Of a stretch of DNA of 64,000 nucleotides, positions 43,764 through 54,140 are shown piece by piece (position 1 is the stretch's first letter; every line of letters starts with the position of its first letter). The stretch lies in the NCBI GenBank assembly GCA_950022295.1, contig OX465600.1, forward strand, positions 4,712,001 to 4,776,000, in the 5' to 3' direction. Both the position numbers and the translations under genes were made by a program. The DNA is from Bromus sterilis (taxonomy: Eukaryota > Streptophyta > Magnoliopsida > Poales > Poaceae). The notes under the pieces were generated by a model. The model saw only the letters and a program-made list of their open reading frames with translations, did no database searches and was not told the origin of the DNA.

Positions 43764-44121
43764 ACGATTCAGAGATTATGCTATCGTTCATGTTAGATAA
43801 ATACTACCTCTGTCCCATAATGTAAGATATTTTTGTAGTTGTGCAGAAAAGAAGCATTATTGTTATTAAAAGTCAAATCATTTCTACATAACCAACACGG
43901 TAATAGTAAGGCAAACACTTTCACAAGGCCTGTCCTGACACGACGATTCGGAGATTATGCTATCATTCATGTTAGATAAATACTACCTCTGTCCCATAAT
44001 GTAAGATATTTTTGTAGTTGTGCAGAAAAGAAGCATTATTGTTATTAAAAGTCAAATCATTTCTACATAACCAAAACGGTAATAGTAAGGCTAACACTTT
44101 CACAGGGCCGGTCCTGACACG
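43764..44121. repeat. 179-bp tandem duplication spanning a hAT junction
   Basis: Copies 43764-43942 and 43943-44121 are nearly identical, each ending with GTCCTGACACG, the first bases of the hAT element. The duplication therefore postdates the hAT insertion. Confidence 0.88.
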
Positions 44122-45311
44122 TCAGGGGCCCTGGTGCAAGCTCATACAGTGGGCCCTCTATACATACAAAAATCAGAAGCAACTGCGTATATTTAGCAGT
44201 TATTATGGAAAACACCCTTCTATCATTTTTTATGCAAAGTCATTAATAATAGTATCAAAATTATTTTGGTCCAATAGATCCTTCTCAGTGCATGTAGTAG
44301 CTAAACCGTTGAATCTCTTTTATGGCATTGTTGACCTCAAGTAATTTTTAAACAATTTTATTTTAATTAGGAAAAACTACATTCGGTAGAAGCTATAGGC
44401 ACATGTACAGTAATTTTTTCATTGGGTTGTTCTTCATCTATTGAACTACTAGTAGTAGAACTTGCACTTGTCTTCAAATAATTGTGACTAGATCCCTTTT
44501 GAGTTTCCAATTTTTCAGCTTTTCATACCTAGACATATATGTTACCTAGATGACATCTTAGCAAAAAAAACATAGCACACAAACGGTTCATAAACCAAGG
44601 CATAAAATTAAAATAAGAACAGCTGGAGGATTATGGGTGCGTTGATCGGTTGCTTCTTATCTATTGTGATGCCGCTTGTAACACCGACGAGATTAAGGTG
44701 AATCAAAATCCACCAGGCACCACACCAATCTCTTTTAGATGGAAACCTTCTTCAGTCCCCTTTTTCACTCTCAAGACATAAGTCTCAACTCTCAACCCAT
44801 TGTGGAATATGAATCACGGGAGTGGGGAGGACAGCCTGAACAGGGAGAATTAGATCGAGCCGAATCGGATGGAACAAAAGAGAGTTAACCAAGGTGTATA
44901 TAGAGGGCAATCCACTGACCGTTGCAAATTTAAGATAAATCAACGTCATACTCTTCTCTCCATTAATTCCGGCCGAAGGGCGAAGTCTCAACGGCAGGGG
45001 TGCAGGGCGACGCGCCATGGTCACTGTGATTACGGGAGGGAGAAGAACAGGAACGGGGAATGAGAAGATAGATAGAGAGTTGAGCGAAAACTGGGTCTGG
45101 GAGGCGAGGCGACCTGGACGGCTGTACCTGCGTGCGTTGCGCCAGGATTAGTCTTTTTTCTGAGCGAGAACGCTATGCTCGCTCGGTCCTGCGTCGGCAA
45201 ACCGGGTCGATGCCTCGATCGGTTATGTGCATACACCTATATGGTCGGGGGCCCTAGCAATCGGGGGTCCTGTGCAGCTCCACCATCTGCACTTGCTCAG
45301 GGCCGGCATTG
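44103..45311. mobile_element. hAT-type non-autonomous element (1,209 bp)
   Basis: Ends CAGGGCCGGTCCTGA...TCAGGGCCGGCATTG (15-bp imperfect inverted repeats) are flanked by 8-bp duplications CACTTTCA/CTCTTTCA (one mismatch). The duplicated unit 1 shows the uninterrupted site (ACATTTTCACCC at about 32660). No transposase frame. Confidence 0.78.
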
Positions 45312-45731
45312 CTCTTTCACCCTTATTACCGTCTTAAACCTATTTAAAATACGCGTCTAACAATAATAAAAAATAATGACAACACTTGTGGAAGCATACA
45401 AATTTAACACTATTTGGTCGACATGAATATTTTTAATGGAACCTTCGGCTTTCAAATTTTCTTGTTATTACTCATTGGTACATCAGAATGCATGAGTGCA
45501 CGATACATAGAATCGATTGTAAATGACTCAGATTTAGTAAGGTTTCAACGAAACATATCCTATCCTTTTGTCGAGTTAATCGAATCCAGGCTGAATACAA
45601 GATTCTGCCATGATATAAATCGAGTATTATTCAAATCCCACCTGAAAATATATTCAGCAGGAATGAACCGAGCACCTACACAATATTATTATTATTGTAT
45701 ACTGTTGATCAGCCACATGCCAAGGAATGCA

Positions 45732-45734
<3 letters not shown>

Positions 45735-45770
<36 letters not shown>

Positions 45771-45772
45771 AG
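45735..45772. repeat. (CT)n microsatellite
   Basis: About 17 CT dinucleotides inside unit 2. Unit 1 has only TCTCTCTC at the matching place (about 33080), so the tract expanded after duplication. Confidence 0.9.
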
Positions 45773-45930
45773 AAATACCGTCACTTATACGTACCTCCAA
45801 TCCAATTTAAAAGTGCTTCCACGTTATTTGAACCTGCAGAAGGGAATTTGCAATGGTCTTGTATAAAAAATTCCAAAATTAAGAAGATAGCAATTAGAAT
45901 TGGGTCTTTAGAGAGTCTAAAAGGCTGTAT

Positions 45931-46301
45931 ATCCCGAGCTCCAGCGAGTCCACTTTTTGAAAGAGAAAAATTGAAAACTATATTTATGAGATTCGAAAAA
46001 TTCTGAAAACAAATACGCATGAACATTGAGGTGTATACCATATTTCTGAAAAATTTCATGACGAAATACGCTTTAGTGTGAACTACAAAAAAAAATGCAT
46101 GCACTTTAATAGAGAATAGTACGTGTGCTAGAAATACAAGATTTTTGCATTTTTGTGTAGCTCACATACAAACATATTTCATCGTGAAATTTTGCAACAA
46201 GTAATATACATCCAACATGTGTGTATTTTTTCAGATTTTTTTTAAACCTACAAGTTTAATTTTTGAATTTTCAAAATTAAGAAAGCCATGGAGCTAGGGA
46301 T
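45931..46301. mobile_element. possible MITE with ATCCCGAGCTCCA-type ends
   Basis: Imperfect inverted ends ATCCCGAGCTCCA...TGGAGCTAGGGAT continue with weakly matching arms (TTTTTGAAA/TTTTGAAA). The interior is AT-rich and noncoding. It is absent from unit 1, which supports insertion; target duplication unclear. Confidence 0.5.
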
Positions 46302-46487
46302 CCAAAAGCTATTTCCGCAAAACATTAAAACATCCAGCCCAAACACACAGATTTTAATCTCCACTTTGCAGCCCATATACGAACCCAGAGAGAAGCCCAT
46401 GCCGCACTAGAGAGTTTTTCCCTATTTTTAAGAGTCAGCTTTATTTTAATTAACAGGAAGGGAATCGAAATAAAAAATAATTTCATT

Positions 46488-46560
46488 GGAGATGCGAGGA
46501 ATCGAACCCCGAGCCTCTATTCCGCATTGATTAGCGCTCTACCAATTGAGCTACATCCCC
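46488..46560 (-). pseudogene. Ala-tRNA-like sequence, copy E (best preserved)
   Basis: 73 nt: acceptor GGGGATG/CATCTCC with one G-U pair, D arm GCTC/GAGC, T arm CGGGG/CCTCG with loop TTCGATT, and discriminator A. The anticodon arm is again CTAATCAATGCGGAATAG. A and B boxes are intact. T6 follows on the minus strand (A6 at 46472-46477). Confidence 0.75.
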
Positions 46561-46663
46561 ATTTGATTAACCAAGTTTAATTAGGATAAATAATTAAAAT
46601 TAACCGGAGATCAAAACTAACCAAATCTGAGCCCGTGCTGGATGGCCTAAGTGAGCAAACTTA

Positions 46664-46919
46664 GGGCTCTCCCAATGCATTGTTTCTTACCACAATATCA
46701 TAGGAGCAATTAAAACTTAAGATACAACCATCACAATGCATTGTTTCTTAGTGATTGTATCTTATTTAATGATTTTGGTCTCATACATACATATGATTGG
46801 TTTAGCAATGCTTTTTGCATATGACCACGTGCAACTCCTTCTCTTTCTTCATTAACTACTATGCCACATAAGCAAAATGCCTATGATTATGTGCTAAGAT
46901 ACAAGCATTGGGAGTGCCC
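46664..46919. mobile_element. Tourist-type MITE (256 bp)
   Basis: TTA duplications (46661-46663 and 46920-46922) flank GGGCTCTCCCAATGC...GCATTGGGAGTGCCC. Same family as 30229-30510 (shared TGCATTGTTTCTTA and AAACTTAAGATACAACC blocks). Confidence 0.9.
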
Positions 46920-47116
46920 TTAAGAACATCCCCATTTACTCGGAAGTTAAGAACACCAATACGTTTGTGACGCGCACGACAGTTGATTTGCTAGCGTGTA
47001 ATATATTCTACTACTCTTTCTGATCCATATTAATTGACTTAAATTTATCTAGATACACATGCATTTAGTTTAAATACTTAATTAGATACATACGGATCTA
47101 GATAAAATTAAGTTCA

Positions 47117-50034
47117 TCTATACCTAATAATAAAGGGAGGTAGATTTCTTAGTCCGTTTTAGTAATTTTACAAATAAAACCTTTCTTTTCTTGTGAATAA
47201 ACCCGCAGTCCGTTGATCATTTTAAGAAAAAAACGATTCGTTGTTTTCGTACGCACGCACACTGTTCCTCGCTGCTATCTGTTGGTAGTGCTCGTCGTAC
47301 GTGGCTGCAGTGGCCCAACAAAGCCGGCCCATGAAGCAAGGTAGGAGGCTTGGACCCTTTACGTAAAAACTGAGTGACTAGCTCAGGGTTGTACGTGCAG
47401 AAAGATTTTTCACTATATTGATAGTTCCACCTCGATTTTTTACGGATAGTTTCACCAATTTAAATATCCTTGAAACTTGAAATTAATAAGCGGACCCAAG
47501 AATTAGTAGAAGGATAAATATTAGATGTGGCTATCCCGTAATGAAGGAATAGGAGGAAAGGATCCGGGATCCGATTAAATTGGCAGGCGAGAGATCATTA
47601 TTCCTTCTTGGTGGAATTAATAGGAATATCAATATTAATAGGAGGAAAGATTCCAATTAAATTGGCAAGCGAAGAATAGTGGTTGCATATAAGGAAAAAA
47701 GAACGTGGTTGGCTGGCTCAGGAAAGAACTTGGCTCATCTCGTGATGAAAGTTAAAAAGGAATTAAAAAACATTTTTTTGTTTTAACTTTTTTATGTCAT
47801 TTAAAATGCTAATTAAAAAATCTTATGTAATTTTGTTTATGTATTAAAAATATATCTTATAATCTCGAAAGTGTTCATCCTTCCTTTAAAAAATTTGTTG
47901 AGGTAATTCTAAAAGTGGCCACATGTTTAAAAATACCAACACCGCAGCCGCGACAACTACATCCACCAGTACAGACTCCACTGCTGCACGACGAGCATGT
48001 GTGCTCTGTGTTTGTGCTTCTCTGGTGTGTTGCATGTGCTTTGTGTGTTGGACAGGCATACGTGCGTGCTGCTATGTGCTACGATGTCATCGCCATTGCT
48101 GACCGGTGAGTCGGACACGCTGCATCACAAAGCCACTATAATGTTCGGCATGATGTGTGTGCTCTGTGTGTGATGTCGGTGCATGTGTGCATGCTTCTTA
48201 TGTGTTATGGCGTCATCGCTAGGGCGCTCGGGAGGATGGTGTTGCGGCGGTAACAGTCGAAGTTTGTTCGATGCGGAGCAGCCTACACACTGCGACCAAG
48301 GAGACAACCACCAGCCGGGCTGCATCGAGTGAATAATGACAGATAAACTGAGATGGTTGTGTACATGAAATCGAATTGAGATTATTTACCTTATATAAAT
48401 AATTTTAATTAAAATTAAAAATGATAAAAAATATATTCTAATAAGGAATTCCAAAATGTACTACAAAAAAATCAAGGAATTAATAATAATCATTGAATCA
48501 TTTATATACTGCACATCATTCTCAGTAGTATAATGTACAATAAAAACTCTCTTAAATTGACCATGTTTGGACATATTGTAACCAGGTGAACACCTTAAGG
48601 TATAAGTGGGAAGGAGGATAAGCGACAACACAGAAAATTAACTCATATGTTCAACCTGCGGTTTTAAGTTTAAAGTGAAAACGATTTGTTTTTTCTTACG
48701 TAAGTTTGTATCGCCAGTGTACCGCTGTGGCCAACGAACTCGGCCCATCTAACAAGGCCCGCGTACAACTAAAGAAAAAGGGCCGGGAAAGCACTGGTAA
48801 AAATCATCGCTGCCAGGAATCGAACCGGCGACGTTCCGCAGAGTATACAGATACAGAACCGGTCGACCTTCCTTCTACTACGTTGTTTACCTTATGCTAA
48901 ACAGGCTTTTAAATAGTCCCACCTCGCGCTTTTACACAGGTTTCCTCCGGTTTAAATATGTTTTCCAGTTTTGCAAAAATATCAATCAATATAAACAGAG
49001 AGGATATCATAAGAGACAGAACCTAAGAGATTGATACAATTGAAGATAGTAGGAAGGCTCAGCCTATGTTGATAACGAGGGAAAAGATCCCGAGACAGAC
49101 GTACGTGTTGCAAAGGGGCCAAAGGGACATGCTGCAAATCCCTACAAACATTGCGCGATGCTAATTTCCGTTGGGTAATGAAAAGATCCATGATTAGAGG
49201 ACTTTGAGAAGCGGGCGGCCATGCCATGCATGGTCTAAAGAAGACGTGTTGCACAATAGTATTAGGAGGGGGGGGGGGGGAGATTTCTGGCTACTAAGTG
49301 ATATAATATCATCATCATTACTTCATTAGGAAAATAAGAAAAAGAGTGGCTTAACCAACGTCAACAGTATGGAAAAGTTTACCCACAAAACAAATCACGA
49401 TTTTTTTTCACAAGTTTTTTTTAATGAGTTTGCGCCTTTTTAAAATATAAAGTTAATTTTACGTGTACATCATAGGTATTTTATCATAAGCTTACATTTT
49501 TCTCCCGTTGTTTTAAGCAATATTTATTTTTATTAAATAATATTGCTCGATATATATATAAAAAACATTCTCACAATTTTATTTTTTTATATCATTCATT
49601 TCAAAATCCTACATGTAGCTAACTAATGAAAAAGTGTACCAAAATAAAACTCACGAAAAGTGTTCACAAGTTTAATTTATTATTGAATGCATTTGCACCC
49701 TTTTAAAATATATAAAGTTAATTCTACGGGTACATCATAGGTATTTTATCGAAAATTAAAAATTTCTCTTGTTGTTATATGCAATCTATATTTTTATTAA
49801 ATAATATTGCTCCAAATAACACACATAAAATGTTCACAAGATTTTAATTTTCTGTGTCATTCATTCCAAAACCATACATGTAGTTAACTCACGAAAAAAG
49901 TTCACACGTTTTGTTATTTTAAATGCGTTTGCGTCTTTTAAAAATATATAAAGTTAATTTTACGTGTATATAATAGGTATTTTATAAGAAAATTATTTTT
50001 TTTCTTCCGTTGCAACGCACGGGCATTGTCCTAG
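47117..50034 (+). mobile_element. Helitron-type element, non-autonomous (2,918 bp)
   Basis: It starts TCTATACCTAATAATAAAG and ends CCGTTGCAACGCACGG (hairpin CCGT/ACGG) then GCATTGTCCTAG, inserted between A (47116) and T (50035). These are Helitron ends of the type common in Triticeae. No Rep/helicase. Contents: AT-rich DNA, a GC-richer middle (47940-48330) with no convincing gene, a tRNA T-arm-like scrap (about 48815-48870), a G14 run (49267-49280) and three long repeats toward the 3' end. Confidence 0.85.
49409..50010. repeat. three imperfect 240-256-bp tandem repeats at the Helitron 3' end
   Basis: Units start near 49409, 49665 and 49903. Each contains a CACAAG/CACACG opening, AAAATATATAAAGTTAATT and CATAGGTATTTTAT-like blocks. 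The last unit runs to about 50 bp from the terminal hairpin. Confidence 0.75.
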
Positions 50035-50356
50035 TTAATATAGATAGAAGGTAATATTTTTTAAAAGTCAGCGAAGATACATATAGTAGATTTTCTGACC
50101 ATTTGACCCCGAGACATCAATCTTCACCGAATCAATAATCCCGTAAGCTACCATAAAAACAATGACCAAAAAAAGAATGAGTCCAGCCGATAGAAATCAC
50201 ATACAGTAGGTCCTATATCCATCAAATTTCAAAAGTTCGTGTTTCAGGAAAAAAAATCGAGAGAGCTAGCTGCTAGCGACCATGCACGCAACGCAAAGCT
50301 AACAAGCAAAGCAAGGCTGCTACGTGCCAACATATCGATCAGGTTAAAATCTGGTA

Positions 50357-50591
50357 CTCCTTCATTTTAAAATGTAGTGCGTTTTCGGTTTTCGTGTTTC
50401 AATTTTGACTATAAATTTAACCAACGAGATTAATTGCGGCGGAAGTAATAATTATACCAATAAATTCGTGTTCGAAAAAGTTTTCAACCATATAATTTTT
50501 TCTCCCGCCGTAATCAGTCTCGTTGGTTAAATTTATGGTCAAAGTTGAACCTCGTAAAGCGCAGACGCATTACATTTTGAAATGGAGGAAG
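50357..50591. mobile_element. Stowaway/mariner-type MITE (235 bp)
   Basis: TA duplications (50355-50356 and 50592-50593) flank CTCCTTCATTTTAAAATG...CATTTTGAAATGGAGGAAG. The arms extend over 80 bp (ATAAATTTAACCAACGAGA and its complement). Confidence 0.88.
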
Positions 50592-50822
50592 TATGTATGC
50601 CGAATATATCAATCGGAGACTGACTGTTTCTCTGTCTCCAGTTTCTCCGGGACAGTAGGACACCGGCCTGGAGTGATCGATGAAACAAATTAACTAACCA
50701 GAACTAACGGTACGGTCTTCATTTTATCTTTGTGGTGCCATGGATATGCATGAGACCAAGTATAAAATAGGTGGCGATGATGAGTTGATGACACCATGCA
50801 TGAGTACGTAGACCAGATCGAT
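50592..50822. other. short unique intergenic stretch
   Basis: No gene or repeat recognised between the mariner-type MITE and the Harbinger-like element. Confidence 0.5.
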
Positions 50823-50825
50823 TCA

Positions 50826-51725
50826 GGATCAATTCTTTTACAGCTTATGGCAGCTTTTTGCCAAAATAAATTAGAAGCTCAAAAAAACTTGTTTTTTATG
50901 GTTGGACTTAACTTATCTCCGTCGGGCCTCTCTTCACAATAAAAATAAGCTCGGGTCGGCCAGTTTCCCACAGCTTTCCGCAGCTTTTCACTTAAAAACG
51001 AATCGGTATATCTCTCTACCCTTCCAGTTGAGCAAAAATTATGCCAAAATTGTCACCGCACCCATCCCATGGAAGGAAAAAAGGGAGCGACTGTCATCCT
51101 CCACTCGTCTCCCCGCCGCCGCCGCCGCTGACCACGCTTCTGTCGTCGACGCCGCCGCCTACCCTCCTCTCAACGCTTCCTGCCGCCGCCTCTGGCCATG
51201 CTCCTGCCTCTCGCCACTGATGACGCCTCCCTCTACTCTTCCCCAACACGACCTGTCCTTTCAGCAAGACGGTGGCCTCCCTGAAGCTCCTTGACACCGG
51301 CCATCGTCTGCCTTCTCCCAGGCGCCGACCCTCATCTGGCTCCACCCTGGTGCCGGCCCTAATCTATCTCCTCCCCGGCGCTCCCTCCCTACCAGCCGAA
51401 TCCCTCCATCTCCTCTGCAAATGCTTTTTTTTTATTGTGTATTATGAACAAAATAACTGCTATTGTTGCTTGGTTATTCGATTTTTTTACTTGTCTATGA
51501 ACAAAATATGTACTGCCATGATGAAAGAGTTGGTATTGTAATTTCTGCAATTATAATCTAAGGGTATTATAGACTTTTTACTGGGTATATCAAAATTAAG
51601 CTGAAAAGACATATATTAAAAAAAACTGGATGACTTATTCTTAGGAGCTTATTTCCATAGAAGCTTATGTGTGGCTTATTCTCATAGGAGCTTATGAATA
51701 AGCCATACCTCAAAAGAACCGGTCC
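50826..51725. mobile_element. Harbinger-like non-autonomous element (900 bp)
   Basis: The left end GGATCAATTCTTTTACAGC and the right end (minus strand) GGACCGGTTCTTTTGAGG match loosely and recall PIF/Harbinger GGxCCxGTTyTTT ends. TCA lies on both sides (50823-50825 and 51726-51728). The middle is GC-rich (CCGCCGCCG at 51110-51130), possibly a captured gene piece, but with no recognisable protein. Confidence 0.5.
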
Positions 51726-51728
51726 TCA

Positions 51729-52058
51729 GTGGCTCACTTCTGGACGCTGGTCAGCCACATGCCAAGGACAATAATTAGTCTTCACAAAGAAATATCCTAT
51801 GATTATTCTTGGCTGCGGCCCAATGTGTGAGTGGATTATAATATTCTTGCACGTATGTCCAGTCCAATCTTTAAATGTTTGAATGTCAATTTTGGCGATC
51901 AATACGTATGATACACTTTCCATACGTATTTGGCGATCGATGACACATTGACGCTTTCCATTTTCCAAGTCCAGTAAAAAGACCCGAACCTGTCGCGGTG
52001 GTAGTAGCTGACCCGGTGATTAAATGGGTTTTCTTTTTCCCTTCCATGAACATCACAT
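51729..52058. other. intergenic DNA
   Basis: No gene. Contains two direct CATACGTATTTGGCGATC-like words at about 51893-51938. Confidence 0.5.
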
Positions 52059-52102
52059 GTACTGTACTGTACTGTACTGTACTGTACTGTACTGTACTGT
52101 AC
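52058..52102. repeat. (ACTGT)n pentanucleotide microsatellite
   Basis: Nine perfect units of ACTGT/TGTAC phase, ending in ACATGG. Confidence 0.95.
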
Positions 52103-52295
52103 ATGGGGTACATGTATATCAAGCAGGCAAGACACCAGTTCCATATCCGTGGACGGTCAACCCATATATCGGATGTGGCCACACGACAGAGTGCTATGTT
52201 TTGGAGACCGGGCTTTTTCTTAACGAAAACATCACTATTGCAGTTAAAAAATATCTGAAAAAAGCACACAGCTAAACAAACAAAAATTTTTCTTC

Positions 52296-53155
52296 ATACG
52301 TAATGTACACAAAAAATATGGATACATCCATTAAATGAGACTTTTCCTTTCTTGTAATTGAGCATGATATATTTGTTTTTTTCTGTACAGTCTATAAATA
52401 ATAATGTAATATTTGTTGATGAAACTTTACACATAATGTATATGTACTAGTAGAAAAAGTAATTAAAATTTTAAGTAGTACTCCCTCTGTTCCGAATTAT
52501 ATGTCGTTGGGACATCCCTTCCGACCAGGTAAAAATTGCTAAAAAGACCAGGTTACCCCTCTGATCCCTAAGTTGCAATCCTTCGATAGTTGGGCGTCTT
52601 CCACCTCCGGCCCCTGGCCGCTGGGCGTCTTCCACACCTCGCCTCCTCCTCCCCCGATCTGGGCACCTCCTCCCCACCCGAGCTGCAGGATCCCCACCTC
52701 CACGCGCTTCCGGGATCCTATCGAGATCCCCATCTCCAGGGTAGTCTCCATGGCCATGAGTTCCAGGCCCTCAGGACGATCTCCACCACTGCCCAGATCC
52801 GGCATCCCCACCTCTGCCCTGATCTGGCAGCAGCTGATCAAGCATCTCCACCCCCTGCTGTAGGCAGCAAGTCTTCTCCCACAAATCATTATTGCTGGTC
52901 AAAAATATCTGACAAACAAATATTGTAATATACATGTACAAATCTTCGTGAGCATATTTGTTCATATGTAATGTACACACAAATATGGATACATCGATTA
53001 AATTAGACTTTCTCTTTCTTGTAATTGGGCATGATATATTTGTTTTTTTTTGTATAGTGTATAAATAATAATATAATATTTGTTGATGAAACTTTACACA
53101 TAATTAAACAACAAGTGTATGTATTAGTAGAAAAAGTAATTAAAATTTTAAGTAC
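52296..53155. repeat. 190-bp direct repeats flanking a 470-bp GC-rich insert
   Basis: 52296-52485 and 52962-53155 share ATATGGATACATC, GTAATTG(A/G)GCATGATATA, TTTGTTGATGAAACTTTACA and AAAGTAATTAAAATTTTAAG in order. The DNA between them starts with a lone Stowaway end (CTCCCTCTGTTCCGAATTAT) and is then Pro-codon-rich and GC-rich (52590-52860) without a credible gene. Too short and lacking TG/CA ends for a normal LTR pair. Confidence 0.75.
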
Positions 53156-53231
53156 TACCTTCGATCCATATTAATGGGCCCACACTTAGAGTTGTATTAA
53201 GTGTGTGCCCATTAATATGGGTCGGAGGGAG
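53155..53231. mobile_element. Stowaway-type MITE (77 bp)
   Basis: TA duplications (53153-53154 and 53232-53233) flank CTACCTTCGATCCATATTAA...TTAATATGGGTCGGAGGGAG. Close to 26093-26185. It sits exactly at the end of the second 190-bp direct repeat. Confidence 0.9.
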
Positions 53232-53233
53232 TA

Positions 53234-53720
53234 TGTTATTCTGAAACGGCTTCACTAAAGCCCGGTCTCCAAATCATTTTCTCGCAACACCACAAATAAC
53301 TATCAGGTGATTTGGAGAATCAGGCAGGGGACGCAGCAGCATCAAGTTAAGTTGTTTCCATGGGTGCAGCAGTCCACTGGTCGCTGACCCCAAAAGGTGT
53401 GTGAATAATATGGATGCATGTCAACGACCCAAGGCGCAGGGAAGCTAGCAATCTGCTCAAGTTCACGTCACCCTGGCTTAGCTTGCTGGCCGTCTCTTTA
53501 CGCGACACCGACGTACGGATCGTCGTTCGTCAGTGGATCGACCGTCCGGCCATGGCCGTGGAGTACCAGTTAACCTAGATCTCGCTGTCATCTGCATCTA
53601 CTGTGCCCTGTACGTACACGTCGAGAGGAACAATGACACTCTTGTACGTGCGATTTATTGTCCTACATGGGTATACATGGCTCAGCTTTTGGGAATGGAG
53701 TGAGTGATGGATATCTTGCG
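53234..53720. other. intergenic DNA
   Basis: No gene or element recognised; unique-looking, moderately GC. Confidence 0.5.
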
Positions 53721-53856
53721 ATTATTATTATTATTACTCTCTTCGATTCATATTAATGAACTTAAGTTTGTCTCGATACACATATATCTAGTCTAAATAC
53801 TTAACTAGATACATACGAATCTAGGTAAAATTGAGTCCATTAATATGAATCGAAGA

Positions 53857-53909
<53 letters not shown>
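53719..53909. repeat. (ATT)n microsatellite split by a Stowaway MITE
   Basis: Short ATT array at 53719-53735 and long array at 53857-53909. Between them lies a Stowaway (53737-53856) with ends CTCTCTTCGATTCATATTAA...TTAATATGAATCGAAGA and TA on each side. Confidence 0.85.
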
Positions 53910-53910
<1 letters not shown>

Positions 53911-53984
53911 GGCACAAAAGCGACGGATGAAAGCGTTTCCAGGAGCGAGGCAGACTTTTTTGGCTGTCCACGCATCGGCTTCAT

Positions 53985-54140
53985 ATGATGAAACACGAGA
54001 TGGTGGCCGTTAAAGCAGCGATGGACAGTGGCAAGGAATGCGCGACCAAGCGTGTGGAGGCGACGAAGGACGAGCTCGAGCTCGTCGATGTAATGAAGAC
54101 CTCTGCGATATTCTACTACCTTTGCCGCAAAAAGGACTGA
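53985..54140 (+). CDS. short uncharacterised ORF (51 codons)
   Basis: An ATG at 53985 opens 51 codons to TGA, with coding-like composition (GAGGCGACGAAGGACGAGCT region; Lys/Glu-rich helix, Cys-containing end YYLCRKKD). It lies just right of the ATT array and has no recognisable family. It may be a degraded exon or chance. Confidence 0.2.
   Translation: MMKHEMVAVKAAMDSGKECATKRVEATKDELELVDVMKTSAIFYYLCRKKD

Larger units (their letters stand above)
47011..50051. mobile_element. Stowaway-type MITE split by a Helitron
   Basis: The left part 47011-47116 starts CTACTCTTTCTGATCCATAT after TA. The right part 50035-50051 (TTAATATAGATAGAAGG) ends before TA. Joined, the two give the usual Stowaway inverted ends and stem; the 2.9-kb Helitron sits at an AT dinucleotide in the right arm. 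Confidence 0.82.
42908..50356. repeat. segmental duplication, unit 2 (expanded by insertions)
   Basis: Collinear partner of 31165-34790, from ACGATC before tRNA-like copy D to AAATCTGGTAC at 50356. It is twice as long because of a hAT element (44103-45311), a 179-bp tandem duplication, an inverted-repeat element (45931-46301), a Tourist MITE, and a Stowaway hosting a 2.9-kb Helitron. Confidence 0.85.

Noticed and set aside
29879..46560. Functional tRNA-Ala genes
   Set aside because: Outer arms fit, but the anticodon arm is one nucleotide too long with no U33 and no identifiable anticodon.
51094..51345. GC-rich 83-130-codon open frames in the Harbinger-like element
   Set aside because: Driven by CCG repeats and low complexity; no family motif.
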